The position numbers were made by a program, and so were the translations under genes. Shown here one piece after another: positions 1-11,340 of a DNA stretch of 64,000 bases (position 1 is its first letter; every line of letters begins with the position of its first letter). The stretch is from Notolepis coatsorum (lineage: Eukaryota > Chordata > Actinopteri > Aulopiformes > Paralepididae). The notes below the pieces were generated by a model, which was given only the letters and a program-made list of their open reading frames with translations, was not told the origin of the DNA and did no database searches. The DNA is taken from the NCBI GenBank assembly GCA_963971535.1, contig OZ020591.1:13423577-13487576 (forward strand), read 5' to 3'.

Positions 1-2
1 AT

Positions 3-106
3 GTTTGACTAGTGGATGAACAAAATACATCACATATCTTTCTTAGGTTTGACTAGTGGATGAACAAAATACAGCACATATGTCTTAGGTTTGACTAGTG
101 GATGCA
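3..106. repeat. Short tandem repeat, about 43 bp x 2.4
   Basis: The phrase GTTTGACTAGTGGATG begins at 3, 47 and 89, followed each time by near-identical sequence until the third copy diverges after 104. It is a small local duplication with no coding content. Confidence 0.7.
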
Positions 107-673
107 GGACCTCAGGGTTTCTGGAGACACCTACCATTGGAGTCAAGCAGAGTTGACGCATCCACTCCAATGATAGAAGTGGGCACATATTGGCCATTTT
201 GGCTACAGAGCTATAGTACATCGGAGTTCACTTGTTTGGTCCACACCAGAGTTCGAATGATTTTTTACACCACCCAAAACCAACCGGACTATCCGAGGAA
301 AATGAACCAGGGTTCGATTAAGGCGGACCAAAGAGCTCAGGTGTGAAAGCGACCTTAGACTGTAAGAGTTCAGGAATCTACTCTTTTTGGGTAGACTCTT
401 TGCTAGTTTTGACATTATTATGGTATTGAGTTTTCCAATACCAGTTACAATGTGATATGACATCTATTTGATATCAGTATCAAAATTATTTCCATGCCAG
501 GCTAAAACAGAGTAGTGGGATTGGGGGGGGGGGATTTCCGCAATGCTAAAATCTGACACCAAGAGAGTGTGATTTGATTAAACTCCAAGCAGCATAATAC
601 CCTGTTTGGCCCATCTTGTATTCCAGCATGTGGGGAAACTTGGCATGGCCAAACATTGAGTCTGACTTGTGAG
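107..673. other. Non-coding stretch, nothing assigned
   Basis: No long frame, splice-bounded exon, terminal repeat or RNA gene could be supported. It holds a short G-run near 523-533 and fairly even base composition. Short frames here have no recognisable motif. Confidence 0.5.
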
Positions 674-946
674 TTAAAGGGATAGTTTGGATTTTTGGAC
701 TCTTAAGTGGTATGAAATACTTGCTAGTAGTATAGTTGATGCGATGCCATTAGCTTAACTCACAGAGTACCGTGGTCTGAGTTCTGGCCTCGTTCTGAGT
801 GAACCGGGAAGCTTCAGACAGGCAGCAAACGAGGTCATGAGACAAAAAAGTGTTATTCCACCACACAATAACCTGCAGGCAAAAGTTGTAATCATCCACA
901 GCAGAAAACATTTCCTATGCTTCAGAGTGACATGATGTGTTGGAAC

Positions 947-2125
947 TAGTGGTCTGCAAGGGCCTTGAAATGAAGCCCAGCCCGAGCCCGTGAACTTCAG
1001 GCCCTGCCCGAAAATAAGCACGACTGTAAATAATAGTTTAAGCCCTAGCCCGCGTGAAAAACCAGAAAAAAAATTATTATTATTATTAAAAAAAAAACTT
1101 TTTTATTTGTTTTAAATATTCGAAACACGGTTTTATATGAACTTAATAAATAAACAAAAACGAAAATGTTCAATAGGTCTACCTAAATAACAGATAGTGA
1201 AAACTAAAGAAACATTAATTATATAGCCAAATATTAAATTATTTTTTAGTTTTAAATATTCTAAACACTGTTTATATATTAACCACATTTTTATTTTAGT
1301 TTATTAATACTGTTTAATATTAAACAAAAACGAAAATGACCAATAGGTCTAACTAAATAACACATATCACGCTGAAAACTAACAACCATTCTATAGCCTG
1401 TTTCGCAAATTCTATTTCCCAGCGCTCGCGTTGCCTCACACGGCAGCCTCGTAAAACGTATTTGAAGGCTATATGGAATCTTCTTTGACACACACACACA
1501 ACACAATAGCCTACTCAGTCACTATACAAACAAACAGAAAACATAAATCAGATTTCGAGCAGAGCAACATTTATTATATAATGAAAGCGCAACAGAACAC
1601 ACCAGCAAATAATAATAATCAGACTCACCACTTCGCTGTGTTGATGTCAGCAACGTGTTGAACAACGTTAACAAAACTTCGCCAACCGGCTACATACATC
1701 CAAGAACAAATTAAAACATTGGCCAACTGGCTATATTCCAACTTCAACCTATGCCACTTCGGTCTGGTTCATTTGTTCATCATCCACATGAGCGCTCCCC
1801 GCGAGTTCTCCCTCCAGGCTGCGGTAATTACATCCAATTGTATCTGTTAACTTATACATCTTGACTCCTCAGACACGAGGCTTTCACTCTCTGATGACAG
1901 CACTACGTTACGCGAAAATGAAACAGAAACTTAAGGTTATCCTATAACCCTAGTTATAAGAGTATAGCGAGCGCAAAAAAAAAGACGCAATAATTTTTTT
2001 TAAAAGAGGGCACTGCCTGGCCCGGCCGAGCCAGAATTATTTATTTAAAAACAAAGCCCTACCCAGCCCGAACCCGTCGTGTCGGGTAGGGCCCCGTCGG
2101 GCTCGGGCAGGGTTGCAGTGCACTA
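947..2125. mobile_element. Non-autonomous hAT element nested in the TTAA element
   Basis: An exact 8-bp duplication GTTGGAAC lies at 939-946 and 2126-2133. Immediately inside, the left end reads TAGTGGTCTGCAA and the right end, complemented, reads TAGTGCACTGCAA. Both are followed by CCCGAGCCCG-rich subterminal sequence (978-990 and 2080-2110). An 8-bp target duplication and TAGTG-type ends are diagnostic of hAT transposons. The 1.18-kb interior is AT-rich and has no transposase frame. Confidence 0.85.
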
Positions 2126-2130
2126 GTTGG

Positions 2131-2220
2131 AACTAGTCTCAGTGTGAGGTAGTCACTAAATGCTTCAGAGTGACATCATGTGTTGAACTAGTCTCAGTGT
2201 GAGGTAGTCACTAAATGCTG
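2131..2220. repeat. 55-bp tandem duplication
   Basis: AACTAGTCTCAGTGTGAGG occurs at 2131 and again at 2186, followed by the same AGTCACTAAATGCT. The duplicated unit lies in the outer TTAA element just right of the nested hAT target duplication. Confidence 0.75.
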
Positions 2221-2537
2221 GGTCTTGAAGCATAGAAAATGAGGCATGCTGTTTTCTGCTGTGGGTGATTAAAACTTCTGTCAGGTCAGAACTCCGACCA
2301 CGAGACTCAGTGTGTAAACTGAGGGCACTGCATCAACTATACTACTATAGTATTTCATACCACTTGATGTCCACAACTCTGAACTATCCCTTTAAGGTGA
2401 CTCATCATCAAGTACCAGTGACAAGACATGTCTAACATAAAAAAAAAAAAGCCAAACATGTCAATCTACAATTACTCTGGGGACGGTGAACGTTGTACTT
2501 TGCAAGACTCTTATTGTTTTTTATCTGGTATTTTTAG

Positions 2538-2667
2538 GCCACAGCCCCACTGATATCCAGTACAGTGGAGGAGATGGCGTCTCTGTTGGGACTAAAGGAA
2601 CTATCTGTCTCCTTGGTGGACTGCATTAAAACACCAGGACTTAAAGGGACTTTGAATGAAGGAGGAG
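2538..2667 (+). CDS. Candidate internal exon of an unrecognised host gene
   Basis: A 130-bp segment is preceded by a T-rich tract ending in TTTTTAG and followed by the strong donor GAG|GTAAGG. Only one frame is open throughout. It starts in phase 0 at GCC and leaves one base (G) at the donor. The 43-residue product starts ATAPLISSTVEEMASLLG, includes ELSVSLVDCIKTPGLKG and ends near LNEGG. It resembles no transposon protein that I know. The phase matches a second candidate exon at about 50600, which in turn fits a terminal exon at 50852-50992. A LINE fragment begins about 15 bp past the donor, as expected for intronic DNA. The function is unknown; real coding status is likely but unproven. Confidence 0.55.
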
Positions 2668-2679
2668 GTAAGGCTATAA

Positions 2680-3063
2680 ATTATCTTATTTAAAAAAGAA
2701 TTCACATTGAGATCTTTTTGAAAAAAAATTGTTTACAAGAGCGTCCTAGCCAAGACAGGCAACAGCACAAATAACAGGGTTGCAGATATTTCATTTCAAC
2801 CTTTATTTAAAAATCTTAAGCTTCTTAAGTTTCCCTCATTCACAGAAACGACGATTGTGCAAATGTAAACGGTACATAATAAAAGCAATATTCACAGAAA
2901 ATGAAACGCAAAAGAGAAATAATAATATAAAAAAAAATAATGTTGTAAAATAATTAAAAAAATCTAAATAAATAAATACCAGTGTTTTTTGCGCCTTTCT
3001 GCAAGAGAAGGCCAACCCACCCTATCATACAGGACACAATGGTGAGTATCGTATCTGTCACCA
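2680..3063 (-). pseudogene. LINE-A (L2-like) 3' end: RT C-terminus and 3' UTR
   Basis: Read on the minus strand, 3063 downwards encodes GDRYDTHHCVLYDRVGWPSL, then a KKHWYLF segment before a stop near 2970. This is the familiar C-terminal end of fish L2-like LINE reverse transcriptases. The 3' UTR has the phrases TTGGCTAGGACGCTCTTGTAA and AATAAAGGTTGAAATG and ends near 2680. The fragment continues in frame across the TTAA MITE at 3064-4004 into 4005-4290, so the MITE inserted later. The copy is dead. Confidence 0.75.
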
Positions 3064-3067
3064 TTAA

Positions 3068-4000
3068 CACTTTGAGTGCCAACGACGAGATTAGTCGTTC
3101 TAACTCGCCATGCGTTGGGTGCCAATGACGAGTTTTCGCGTTATTTGATTGTTATTTCTTTTATTAGCGATATCCATTCATTTTTCATCCATCCAGCCTG
3201 ACGTTATCATTGTGAATGGGTCTGAGCTCGAAAAGGGCAAATACCGCCGCCTATCGTCTCCCGGATGGTAATGCACATCATTGGATTGGATTGGGTGGCC
3301 ATGTGCATCAGAAAAAAAGTCCGGTCCAGGGTTTTCCTATCTCTGGCATGCAGTATCGTGTTACCAGATTGACTGAGGACCCTCAGAGCAACGTCCATTA
3401 TGTGTTTCGGACTATAACGTTGGATCAATAAACGCGATCAATATTTGGAATGGCGATCAGTAATTGGATTAATCTTTTTGCAGAACATCTGGTGTGAGGT
3501 AAGGACTCTATTTTACCAGTATTGGGTTAATCGGATGTTTTCTTTCATAGCGATCACAACGTGTGTGCGTGTATGACGTTAGTGCTGACCAGGTCATGGA
3601 TAATAGATTTTTCAGCCCGCTTCTCTAGCGTCCATAAGTACACATATACTATCGATAATCTAGCGTTTATTTGAAAACGATTCATAAATCAGCCGAAAAA
3701 TTACGACGTGTTTTGTGTATTCCACTAAAGGGCTATTATCGCGGAATTTCTCTGAAATTACTAGAACTCTCCGAAACTATACTCGTATTCAAAACGGTAT
3801 AAAACGGAAATGTACCAATGAAAAAACTATCCGTTTCGTACATGTTGACTGCAAGCAAGTCATTGATAAGCGAGGGGTGTAGACCCATAGCCATAATTTA
3901 AGATATAGTTTAAGCGTTCGCAAATATCCCCAACCTCCCATTGACTAAAGCACTGGCACTCAAGGGGTTATCTGGGCAAAGGGGCGTGGCACCCAATGTG
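3068..4000. mobile_element. TTAA-flanked MITE (piggyBac-like), copy A
   Basis: TTAA at 3064-3067 and 4001-4004 flank inverted ends CACTTTGAGTGCC and, complemented, CACATTGGGTGCC. The element interrupts the LINE-A frame exactly at the TTAA. An interior block around 3640-3700 (CTAGCGTTTATTTGAAAACG) reappears in the related copy near 23930, and the terminal motif in copies near 11974 and 24247. There is no transposase. Confidence 0.85.
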
Positions 4001-4004
4001 TTAA

Positions 4005-4290
4005 TAAACTTAAGAGCTGACTGATATGCAGAATCCAGAGGTTTAAGAGCTGATGCTGCAGCATGCCTATAAATTACATCACCATATTCCAAAACTGATA
4101 AGAACAACAATTATTTTCCTACTAATTTGATCTGTTTCTGTACAGGAAACCAAATTTCTTGTACGGGAAACTAATTTTCTGTCGCAGTTTAGAGGCAAGA
4201 TTATCCACATGGAACTTAAATGTAAATTTACCGTAGAGCCACAGGCCAAGATATTTATACTCAGTGACTCTATTCAACGAAGGCCTGTAA
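4005..4290 (-). pseudogene. LINE-A RT fragment (continuation)
   Basis: The minus strand encodes RVTEYKYLG, a stretch beginning FHVDNLASKLRQKI, then VLEYGDVIYRHAAASALKPL and SALKFIN up to the TTAA at 4001. These are the post-catalytic RT motifs of L2-like fish LINEs. It joins 2680-3063 across MITE copy A. At its upstream end, near 4280, the LINE is cut by the block containing the Tx1 LINE and resumes at 9652-9721. Small frameshifts are present. Confidence 0.75.
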
Positions 4291-4744
4291 ATTTAACACT
4301 AACATCCGGTGTGAATAAGCATAGGATTCAAGGACTGAAGTTTAATAAGGCTTTAATAAGGCTTTAAAAAAAATAAAAAATAAAAAGACATTAGCCACAT
4401 CTAAATGTATAAGCACAACAAGGTTATTCTAATATTTTAAATAATTACACCACTGATTTAGAGATTTGCACAATGTAGCTCTAAAAGTCTCTGTTTTTCT
4501 CTTTTTTCTCTTTACTCAATTTTATTCCATCTGTTTTTCTCTGAGTTTTATTTTAGTTCTCACTCCTTTTTTTATTTTTTAATCTTTCATTGTTATTTTT
4601 TCTCATTTTAAGGTGTTAGTGTTTAGCTCCACTCTTTTCCTTTTTTCTGATGTTTCCTACATAAGTTAGTAGAAGGTTCAAATGAATATATTAATGAAGG
4701 TATATTTTTCATTTTTCAAACTATTGTTAGTACATTAATGGGAA
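4291..4744. other. AT-rich unassigned block
   Basis: Mostly A/T-rich sequence with T-runs (4480-4610) and A-runs (4365-4385). It lies between the broken LINE-A frame and the first recognisable Tx1 sequence, so it is either the degenerate 5' part of the Tx1 copy or a separate small insertion. No terminal repeats or frame were seen. Confidence 0.4.
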
Positions 4745-5060
4745 GGCGCAAGACCAAAAGCGACATTCTATCGAATTAGAATTAACGTTTTAGATCCTAT
4801 GGCAATTAGAAGAATAGGATTACAAAGCTCAATTTGGGTAATCCGGTGGCCTAAGGGAGGGAGTCATAAGTGTAGGATGTGTCTATGGGACACAATCCTG
4901 TACGACTCTCGATGGGAGGGGGGGAAAGGGGATTTTTATTTGTATATATGTATGTTTTTAAGCTCGGCTCTGAACGGGACCTCACTAGTTGGATGTATAT
5001 CTATTGTTGCCTCGCACTCCAGAAGCATTACCAATAACTACACAACAACATGTATAGATT

Positions 5061-5498
5061 ATGGCTAGTTTGAATATAATGATATGGAACACTGGGGGAA
5101 TAAATAACCAACACAAACGCAAAAGCGTGCTCACACTGATGAAAAAAGAACAGGTGGACGTTGCTCTGCTAAGTGAAACGCACATTCTAGAGAAAGACAT
5201 AGATACGTTAGCGGACAACACATATCATAATATTAGTCACTCTTCTTTTGGTACGAGAACTCGAGGTGTAGCCATAGTCGTTAGACGTAAGTTGAATATT
5301 GAATTAAAGGGAGTATGGTCTGATGCAGATGGTCGTATAACTATAGCTATGATTGTACACAAGAACAGGAAAATAGCGTTGGCAGCGGTATATGCCCCAA
5401 ATTTGTACGAAGAGGGTTTCTTCACTACACTAACCAATGCAATGTTAGACCTTCCCGATTACTCATTTATAATAGGTGCGGATTTTAATGCCATTTGA
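5061..5498 (+). pseudogene. Tx1-like LINE ORF2: APE-type endonuclease domain
   Basis: ATG at 5061 opens a frame starting MASLNIMIWNTGG, matching the start of ORF2 in L1/Tx1 LINEs (the 'WN..G' motif of APE nucleases). LLSETHI (the catalytic Glu motif), AAVYAPN and IIGADFNAI follow in the expected order. In the family this domain nicks target DNA to prime reverse transcription. The frame is closed by TGA at 5496-5498, where the family normally has Trp after DFNA(V/I). A second nonsense codon, TAG, follows in the same frame at 5574-5576. Domain remnants (RIDYVFAS motif near 5671) continue to about 5780. The endonuclease is inactive in this copy. Confidence 0.85.
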
Positions 5499-5809
5499 AA
5501 TCCAAGGATGGACAAATCTTACCTCGCCTTTTCCAGCGAACAAAAGAATTCATCTAATGCATTAAAGGATTGGTAGAAGATTACAGGTGTAAATGACTTA
5601 TGGCGATCACTTAATCCCACAACCCGAAAGTACTCTTGTCGATCTGCGAGACATAACACATTATCCAGAATAGATTATGTCTTTGCATCCCCGAGACTAT
5701 TTGATAACTATGAAGTGGAAATGATACCCAATGCACTATCAGTTATTTACTCCTAAAAGGACCATTTGGTATACTATCTTCCCGAGCCCCAAGATGGCGA
5801 TTTAACTCG

Positions 5810-8002
5810 ATGCTGCTTAATAACAAGGAATTCATTACACAACTCAAAGAAGCTCTTATAGTATTCCTACGGGAGAATGCAAACTCGGTGCAAGACCCCA
5901 GAATAATATGGATGTCGGTAAAGGGAATGATCAAGGATTTCACTGATAGCTTTTCCTCCAAAATGCGCAAGAATCGATGCACAAAACTGGCTGAACTGGA
6001 AACGCTTTACTCAACGTTATTTAATTCTTTAAAATACAACAACTCAACTCGACTAGAAAATCAAGTTAAGGTACTAAAAAAAGAGATCAATGCCATATAC
6101 AGACAACAATCGGAAATACAAATACGTAGCACAAGACAACAGCAGTACTCCCAAGGTTCTAAACCTAGTCACCTATTAGCCATGCGATTAAGAATTAATG
6201 CAAAATTTGCAGATATAACTACCATTATAGCACAACAAGTACTTGAAACAGACCCTGAAAAAATGAACGATACATTCAAAGAATTCTACTCCGACTTATA
6301 TAAATCAGAAACGACCTTCGATCAAAACAAAATGGACACATATCTTAATCAAATTATTCTCCCTAAACTTTCAGAGGATGACGCTAAACAGTTAGAAACA
6401 CCGATCACACTAGAGGAACTCAAGAAGGCCATATCCGAAATGCAAAGTGGTAAGGCTCCTGGAAGAGACGGTATCCCACCAGAAATGTACCTTTCTTGTT
6501 GGGACATAATTGGACCCTTATTACTAAATATGATCTTATACTCAGTCAAGGAGGGGAACTTCCATAAAAACGACAATATTGCACTCATAACAGTCCTTCT
6601 CAAAAAAGACAAAGACCCCACCGAGTGCGGTAGTTACAGACCCTTAAGCCTCCTCGGAACCGATATCAAACTGTACTCTAAGGTATTAGCCATCAGATTA
6701 CAAAAGCATATGACGTCTTTAGTTCATCCGGACCAAACTGGCTTCATAAGAGGCCGCCTGATCACTGATAACATAAGACGAATACTGCACGTACTAGATG
6801 CCGACAAGGACGACACCATACCTAAGGCGATGCTGTCCCTGGATGCAATGAAAGCTTTTGACAGGCTGGAATGGTCGTATCTATGGGCAGTATTAGAGAA
6901 GATGGGGTTAGGTAAAGGTTTCATTGATATGATTAAAGTAGTATACAAAGACCCATTGGCCATGATTACTACAGGTATAATCACCTCCGGAATATTTCCG
7001 GTATCACGCTCAGCTAGACAGGGTTGCCCTCTTAGTCCCGGACTATTCGATCTATCATTAGAACCTTTAGCACAATATATAAGACAATCCCAATCCATAC
7101 AACCAATCGTAATCAAGGGCACACAACATAAAATTAGTTTATATGCGGACGACGTAATACTGTTCATGCAAAACCCCAACACCACACTGCCTCATCTGCT
7201 CAAGTTGATTGAGAACTTTGGTGATTTATCGGGATTCAAGATAAATTGGCCGAAGTCGGCTTTCCTTCCACTTAACACCCCTGCAAAAAAAGATATAACC
7301 CTCCCAGGAGAGATACCTATGGTAAAACATTTTAGATGCTTGGGAGTGGAAATATTCCCCACCATAAGACAAACGGTGAAGCACAATTACACAAAAATCC
7401 AAAACAAAATCAAAGACGACCTTGATAGGTGGGCAAAACTTAAAAACTCAGTACAGGCACGGATATCAATAGTTAAGATGGACGTACTACCTAGAATCAA
7501 CTTCTTCAGTTCAATGCTACCGTTACCCCCTCCAGAGGGTTACTGGAAAAGATTACACTCCTCCACATACAAATTTATTTGGAATAACAAACCACCACGT
7601 ATAAAAAGATCCACCGCACAGAGAAATAAAGCAGACGGTGGCATGGCATTTCCAGATTTTTTCCACTATTTTAAGGCGTATACATTAAGACCATTGACAA
7701 CATGGTTTGATCCCCAAGCATTAGTATCCTGGAGAAAATTAGAAGAAAACATAGTAGCCCCACATAGACTGAAGGACATAGCATACACTAAACTACCAAT
7801 CAAGCATTGTGAACGGAAATTTGGCCACATAATTACTCATGCGATCCGGATATGGCGTGAAACACAAAAAAAATATCCTAACCCACATAAATGGCACAAT
7901 CATACTCCCTTATTCAATAACAATGCACTCTTGATTGAAAAACGACCTATAAGATTCCCTATATGGGAAAAGCAAGGCATACACTCATTAGGGGATGTTT
8001 TT
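5810..8002 (+). pseudogene. Tx1-like LINE ORF2: reverse transcriptase domain
   Basis: A continuous frame of about 730 LINE-derived codons. Visible RT motifs in order: SGKAPGRDGIPPEMY (about residue 218), YRPLSLLGTDIK, LSLDAMKAFDRLEW (first catalytic Asp region), ARQGCPLSPGLF, and ISLYADDVILF, with the catalytic YADD at residues 445-448 (from 7142). The thumb and downstream Tx1 region ends at LGDVFNK near 8000. The frame then runs into an inserted repeat and stops at 8131 with non-LINE residues. The RT core looks intact, but the upstream endonuclease is broken and the C-terminus displaced, so the protein cannot be made whole. Confidence 0.85.
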
Positions 8003-8745
8003 AACAAACAGCGTATTCGTTTTTTACGTCCTGAATGTCACCAATTGATCAGAGCTCATCACAACACGGCTAATAACGTTAGCTTTAGCTCCCCGCCGGA
8101 GTGGACTACCATCGCTCCTCAGGAGTACTAAACGAGACATAATGATTTTACTGTCTGCAACGAATGTTATAATAAAAGCCCTTCGTTCTATACACTTGTC
8201 TGATTGAAAACTTTATTAACAGACCGCAGAATGGGACAACTCGGCACACTCTGAGCAAAGAAAGGAACTGAGATATGAATTGAGTAGGCTATTGCTTGCC
8301 TTGCTATGGTCCGGTAAATACGCTGATGTTATTGAACGTGTAACTATATAACGTTAATGCCACAAAACGAATGCCTTTATTATAAAGTAGTAACTTTATA
8401 ATAATAATAATAAGAAAGGGTCGGGGGGGTAACCACCCCTGCCCGCGACACCGAGTGAACGGCGCACGACCAGAGGGGAAACTTCGAATCCGTGTTCCAC
8501 TTTCAATAACGAATGCGTGCTTGCCGAATCCCAAACAATATTCATGCTGCAAAGTCATCCTCTAAAGATAGACATTTAGACTAGAGGCAGGCTATATGCT
8601 ATAAAGAGTAAACTACTAAAAAAAAATGCATTCAAACTTTTTTTTTTTTAATTTTTTGTGTGCGTGCGGTAATAACCGCGGCGGTAGGAAATATTTCGCA
8701 AATTTGTGCGGTAAGGAAAACATCAATACCGCGGCAGCTCTATCA
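8003..8745 (+). mobile_element. Inserted hAT-like repeat (shared with 61.4-62.8 kb)
   Basis: This block interrupts the Tx1 ORF2 between GDVFNK and the C-terminal domain. Its sequence (for example GAGACATAATGATTTTACTG near 8136 and CACAAAACGAATGCC near 8361) recurs at 61513 and 62105 in plus and around 62340-62600 in minus. It carries a fossil LINE-B tail (GAAAACTTTATTAACAGA near 8205). The right part has GGTAATAACCGCGGCGGTAGG-like sequence. Exact ends and target duplication were not resolved. Confidence 0.6.
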
Positions 8746-9376
8746 AGAGGTTTTGTTTCAGATTTTTATCATCAATTACTAACGACCTCATATGAAACCC
8801 TCCACCTAGACTCTGTCTGGAGGAGGGATATACCAGACCTGGAAAGTGATTTTGATTGGCAAGAAGCCTGGGCAAATGTTCGACTCACATCAAGGAACCC
8901 GGACCATCAACAAATCAATCTTAACTATATTCACAGGACATACTTGACTCCTATAAGACTGAAAAAAATGGGTCTTATACAAGACTCCAAATGCTCTTTA
9001 TGTACAAATGGGGACGAGGGGACATTTATGCACATGTACTGGGACTGCCCACCAGTTAAAAGAGGTGACCCAGCAACTATCAAATCTCTTAACTTGGAAT
9101 ATACCTGTACACCCCTCTGTATTACTGCTGAATGATGTTTTTGAGTGTGCAGTACATCCACAGCTAAAGAGATTGGTTTTATCGGGTATCACAGTGGCTA
9201 AAAAGCTGATAGCATCACGATGGTTCCAACCGGAAAAAATGTGCCGAAAGGTCTGGATTATTACATATCTCGATGTGATCTATCAAGAAATATCTACAGC
9301 AAGAATTTTGGGTCTCAATGAATCCAAAATGACATTGTGGTTAGAAGTGGTGGAGAAAATAAAAGCTAGCATATAA
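8746..9376 (+). pseudogene. Tx1-like LINE ORF2 C-terminal domain
   Basis: After the inserted repeat the LINE frame resumes with LSRGFVSDFYHQLL, then INLNYIHRTYLTP and a C/H-rich segment (CSLCTNGDEGTFMHMYWDC) typical of Tx1-like ORF2 C-termini. A frameshift near 9055-9080 moves the reading to a second frame containing LLLNDVF, AKKLIASRWFQP and LGLNESKMTLW, ending at 9376. The domain is conserved in the clade, with a presumed nucleic-acid binding role. This copy is non-functional. Confidence 0.8.
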
Positions 9377-9651
9377 TGGTAATGTCTGGTTAGGAGCGAG
9401 GGAAAATGGATGGATTATCCAATGGGGGGTCCGGGAGGGGGGGGTACGAGCTGGAGCATATGTGTGTAGGTTTTTAGATAACAGGTATTAAGGGTATATC
9501 CTATATAAGACAATTAACTAAAATGTGATTTCATTGGATGTGCACTGTCAACTAATGCTTGTGTATCTTATCGTGTGTTGTCATGTTTGTTTATGTGTTT
9601 GTTTAAAAAATAATAAAAAAATAAAATACAAAAAAAAGAGCCACTGACAGT

Positions 9652-9721
9652 AGATACCTGCACATTATCAAAGTCAATATTTCTGGCTCTTGAAAACAAC
9701 ATTAATATTGTGTTACTAGCA
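9652..9721 (-). pseudogene. LINE-A RT fragment between Tx1 and MITE copy B
   Basis: Seventy bases on the minus strand encode a peptide containing MLFSRARNIDFDNVQVSTV, the segment that follows the YxDD motif in L2-like LINEs. It continues upstream across MITE copy B into 10629-10935 and downstream across the Tx1 insertion into 4005-4290. Confidence 0.7.
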
Positions 9722-9725
9722 TTCA

Positions 9726-10624
9726 CTCATTGACTGCTGTTTTCGGGCCCCGTCTAAGAACTGCCACGCTTTAAAAGATATTAGTCCATCACCTTGTTTG
9801 TAGAGCTATAACTATATTCTATATTATAGCTATGGATACAATACTATGGTCATTTGACAGTGACTGACTTTCTTCCAGTCAATAATTTGTCCATGCATAC
9901 ATTCGTGCATTATACCGTGGTGCATATAAGTATGTTTTTAGATCAGACTGGGGTAATGCTGAGGAATAGCCTTATGCGTGTATTATACTATAACTGTTGC
10001 CGTTTCTTGCCTGGACCAGCTATTATTCTCAAATCAAATCTATATCATAGGTATTATGTTTCATCATGAATGCATGCATTTTTTGATGCTTTGATCATCA
10101 CCAACGGCATATATTGTCGAGTAACATTAAACACACACACACGTTCAGTTCGAGGGGAAGGCATGGTTTGATCAACGCAAGATTGATATCATATAGCCCT
10201 TACCTTGACTAGGATGTACCTCAAAAAGAATATTCCAATTATCTGATTGTGATTCCAAGTATTGATGTCCATCGTGTCGCCAACATAATCCACCACACAT
10301 CATGCATCGGGAGCATTTGATTCTTCTCAATCCGACTGTTATAACCGCTAAAAAAAGCCGACCGGAGACATTTCATCGACGCACACACGGCCAAGTAACA
10401 AGGTTTCATAGGGTGCTTGATACCGCCGTCTAGCTGGATGTGGCCGGTATTGCACTTTGGCGATCTCAGACTCATTCCCTATGGTAACGCCAAGGTCCCC
10501 AGATGAATAATGAATAGAAATAGCTGGAAAAAAAGGAAAAACGATAAATAACTTATATATACGTGGTTGGCGTTTAGCGGTTGTCCGCCAAACGCGTATA
10601 TAAGCGTGGTTGGCGTCCATTGAG
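9726..10624. mobile_element. TTAA-type MITE, copy B
   Basis: The right flank is TTAA (10625-10628) preceded by GGCGTCCATTGAG. The left flank is the decayed TTCA (9722-9725) followed by CTCATTGACTGC. The two ends are inverted relatives of each other and of copies A, C and D. The insertion splits the LINE-A RT frame. No transposase frame. Confidence 0.65.
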
Positions 10625-10628
10625 TTAA

Positions 10629-10935
10629 GAACTAATTCAAGATTAACAAGGGCCTCCTGAAGAGCATCAAAAGAAAGCTGCAATTTCTCAATGGCCAACT
10701 GAACAGAATCAACAGTACGCAATTGTATCATCAGAATACAAATGGAAATTACATCCGTACAAAGAAGAAACAATATGATTGATGTAGATCGTAAAAAGGA
10801 CAGTACCCAAAACGGAACCTTGCGGCATACCTTTAGTTATGGACAGAAATTCAGATTGGGCTTGACCCAACTTCATACACTGATGCCTAGAAGATAGATA
10901 ATCCCTGATGTAGTACTGTGTTTGGCTCTAAAACC
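10629..10935 (-). pseudogene. LINE-A RT catalytic region
   Basis: Minus-strand translation gives YYIRDYLSSRHQCMKLG, then ITKGMPQGSVLG, LFTIYIN and FHLYSDDTIAY. These are the RT palm motifs, with YSDD in place of the usual (Y/F)ADD. The copy then has a stop, a frameshift and LAIEKLQLSFDALQ up to MITE copy B. It is the upstream part of the same LINE-A as the fragments at 2680-4290 and 9652-9721. Confidence 0.75.
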
Positions 10936-10939
10936 AGAT

Positions 10940-11340
10940 ATAAAAAAATATAAAAATATTCATCACAAGTCATCGACATCAGGGTTCATACAGGGGCAAT
11001 ATAAATCAGTCAAAACATCTGCAGCCAGATGTCTCTGCCTCAAAGTCATTAAGAATAACTTTAAATGCATCCAATGAGACCACCTACCAAAGATTCTGAT
11101 AATTGTGCAACTGTTTCCAAGTAGAGGGAGCAACATACTTAAACTCCCTTTTTCCCAATTCAGTACAGGCTTTAGGGACAGATAGAAGGCATAAGTCCTA
11201 GGAGTAAAGACAATAACTTCCCATAAATTTTTAAAGAATGTAGATCCATAGGTATGATGGAAGCAAACCAAGAATAGCCTTATAAATAAAAATATGCTAA
11301 TGGTTAAGGCAGACCACCCAACCCAAACATGCAAAGAGCC
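10940..11340 (-). pseudogene. Second L2-like LINE C-terminal fragment
   Basis: The minus strand encodes the LINE C-terminus: a PKACTELGKKGFKYVAPSTW-like segment, then VSLDAFKVILNDFEAETSGC and a stop. This region normally lies downstream of the RT, yet here it lies upstream of the RT block at 10629-10935, so it belongs to a separate copy or a rearranged one. It contains several frameshifts. Confidence 0.6.

Larger units (their letters stand above)
678..2391. mobile_element. Non-autonomous DNA transposon with TTAA target (Kolobok/piggyBac-like)
   Basis: The element is bounded by TTAA at 674-677 and 2392-2395. Its ends are inverted: AGGGATAGTT starts the left end and its complement AACTATCCCT closes the right end. 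The similarity continues inward for over 100 bp, including GTGGTATGAAATACT and its complement. TTAA duplication and an AGGGATAGTT end are typical of Kolobok- or piggyBac-type cut-and-paste elements of fish. No transposase is present, so it must have been mobilised in trans. Much of its present length is a nested hAT element. Confidence 0.8.
4745..9642 (+). mobile_element. Tx1-like (L1 clade) LINE, decayed
   Basis: The plus-strand element has an endonuclease frame (5061 on), a long RT frame (5810 on), a C-terminal domain (8746-9376), a 3' UTR and an A-rich tail with AATAAA-like words at 9603-9638. The tail abuts LINE-A sequence that continues, in frame, on the far side of the insertion at about 4280. 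ORF1 is missing or reduced to the region before 5060, so the copy appears 5' truncated. It was later interrupted by a hAT-like repeat at about 8003-8745. The exact 5' limit is uncertain and could lie as far left as 4280. Confidence 0.8.
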
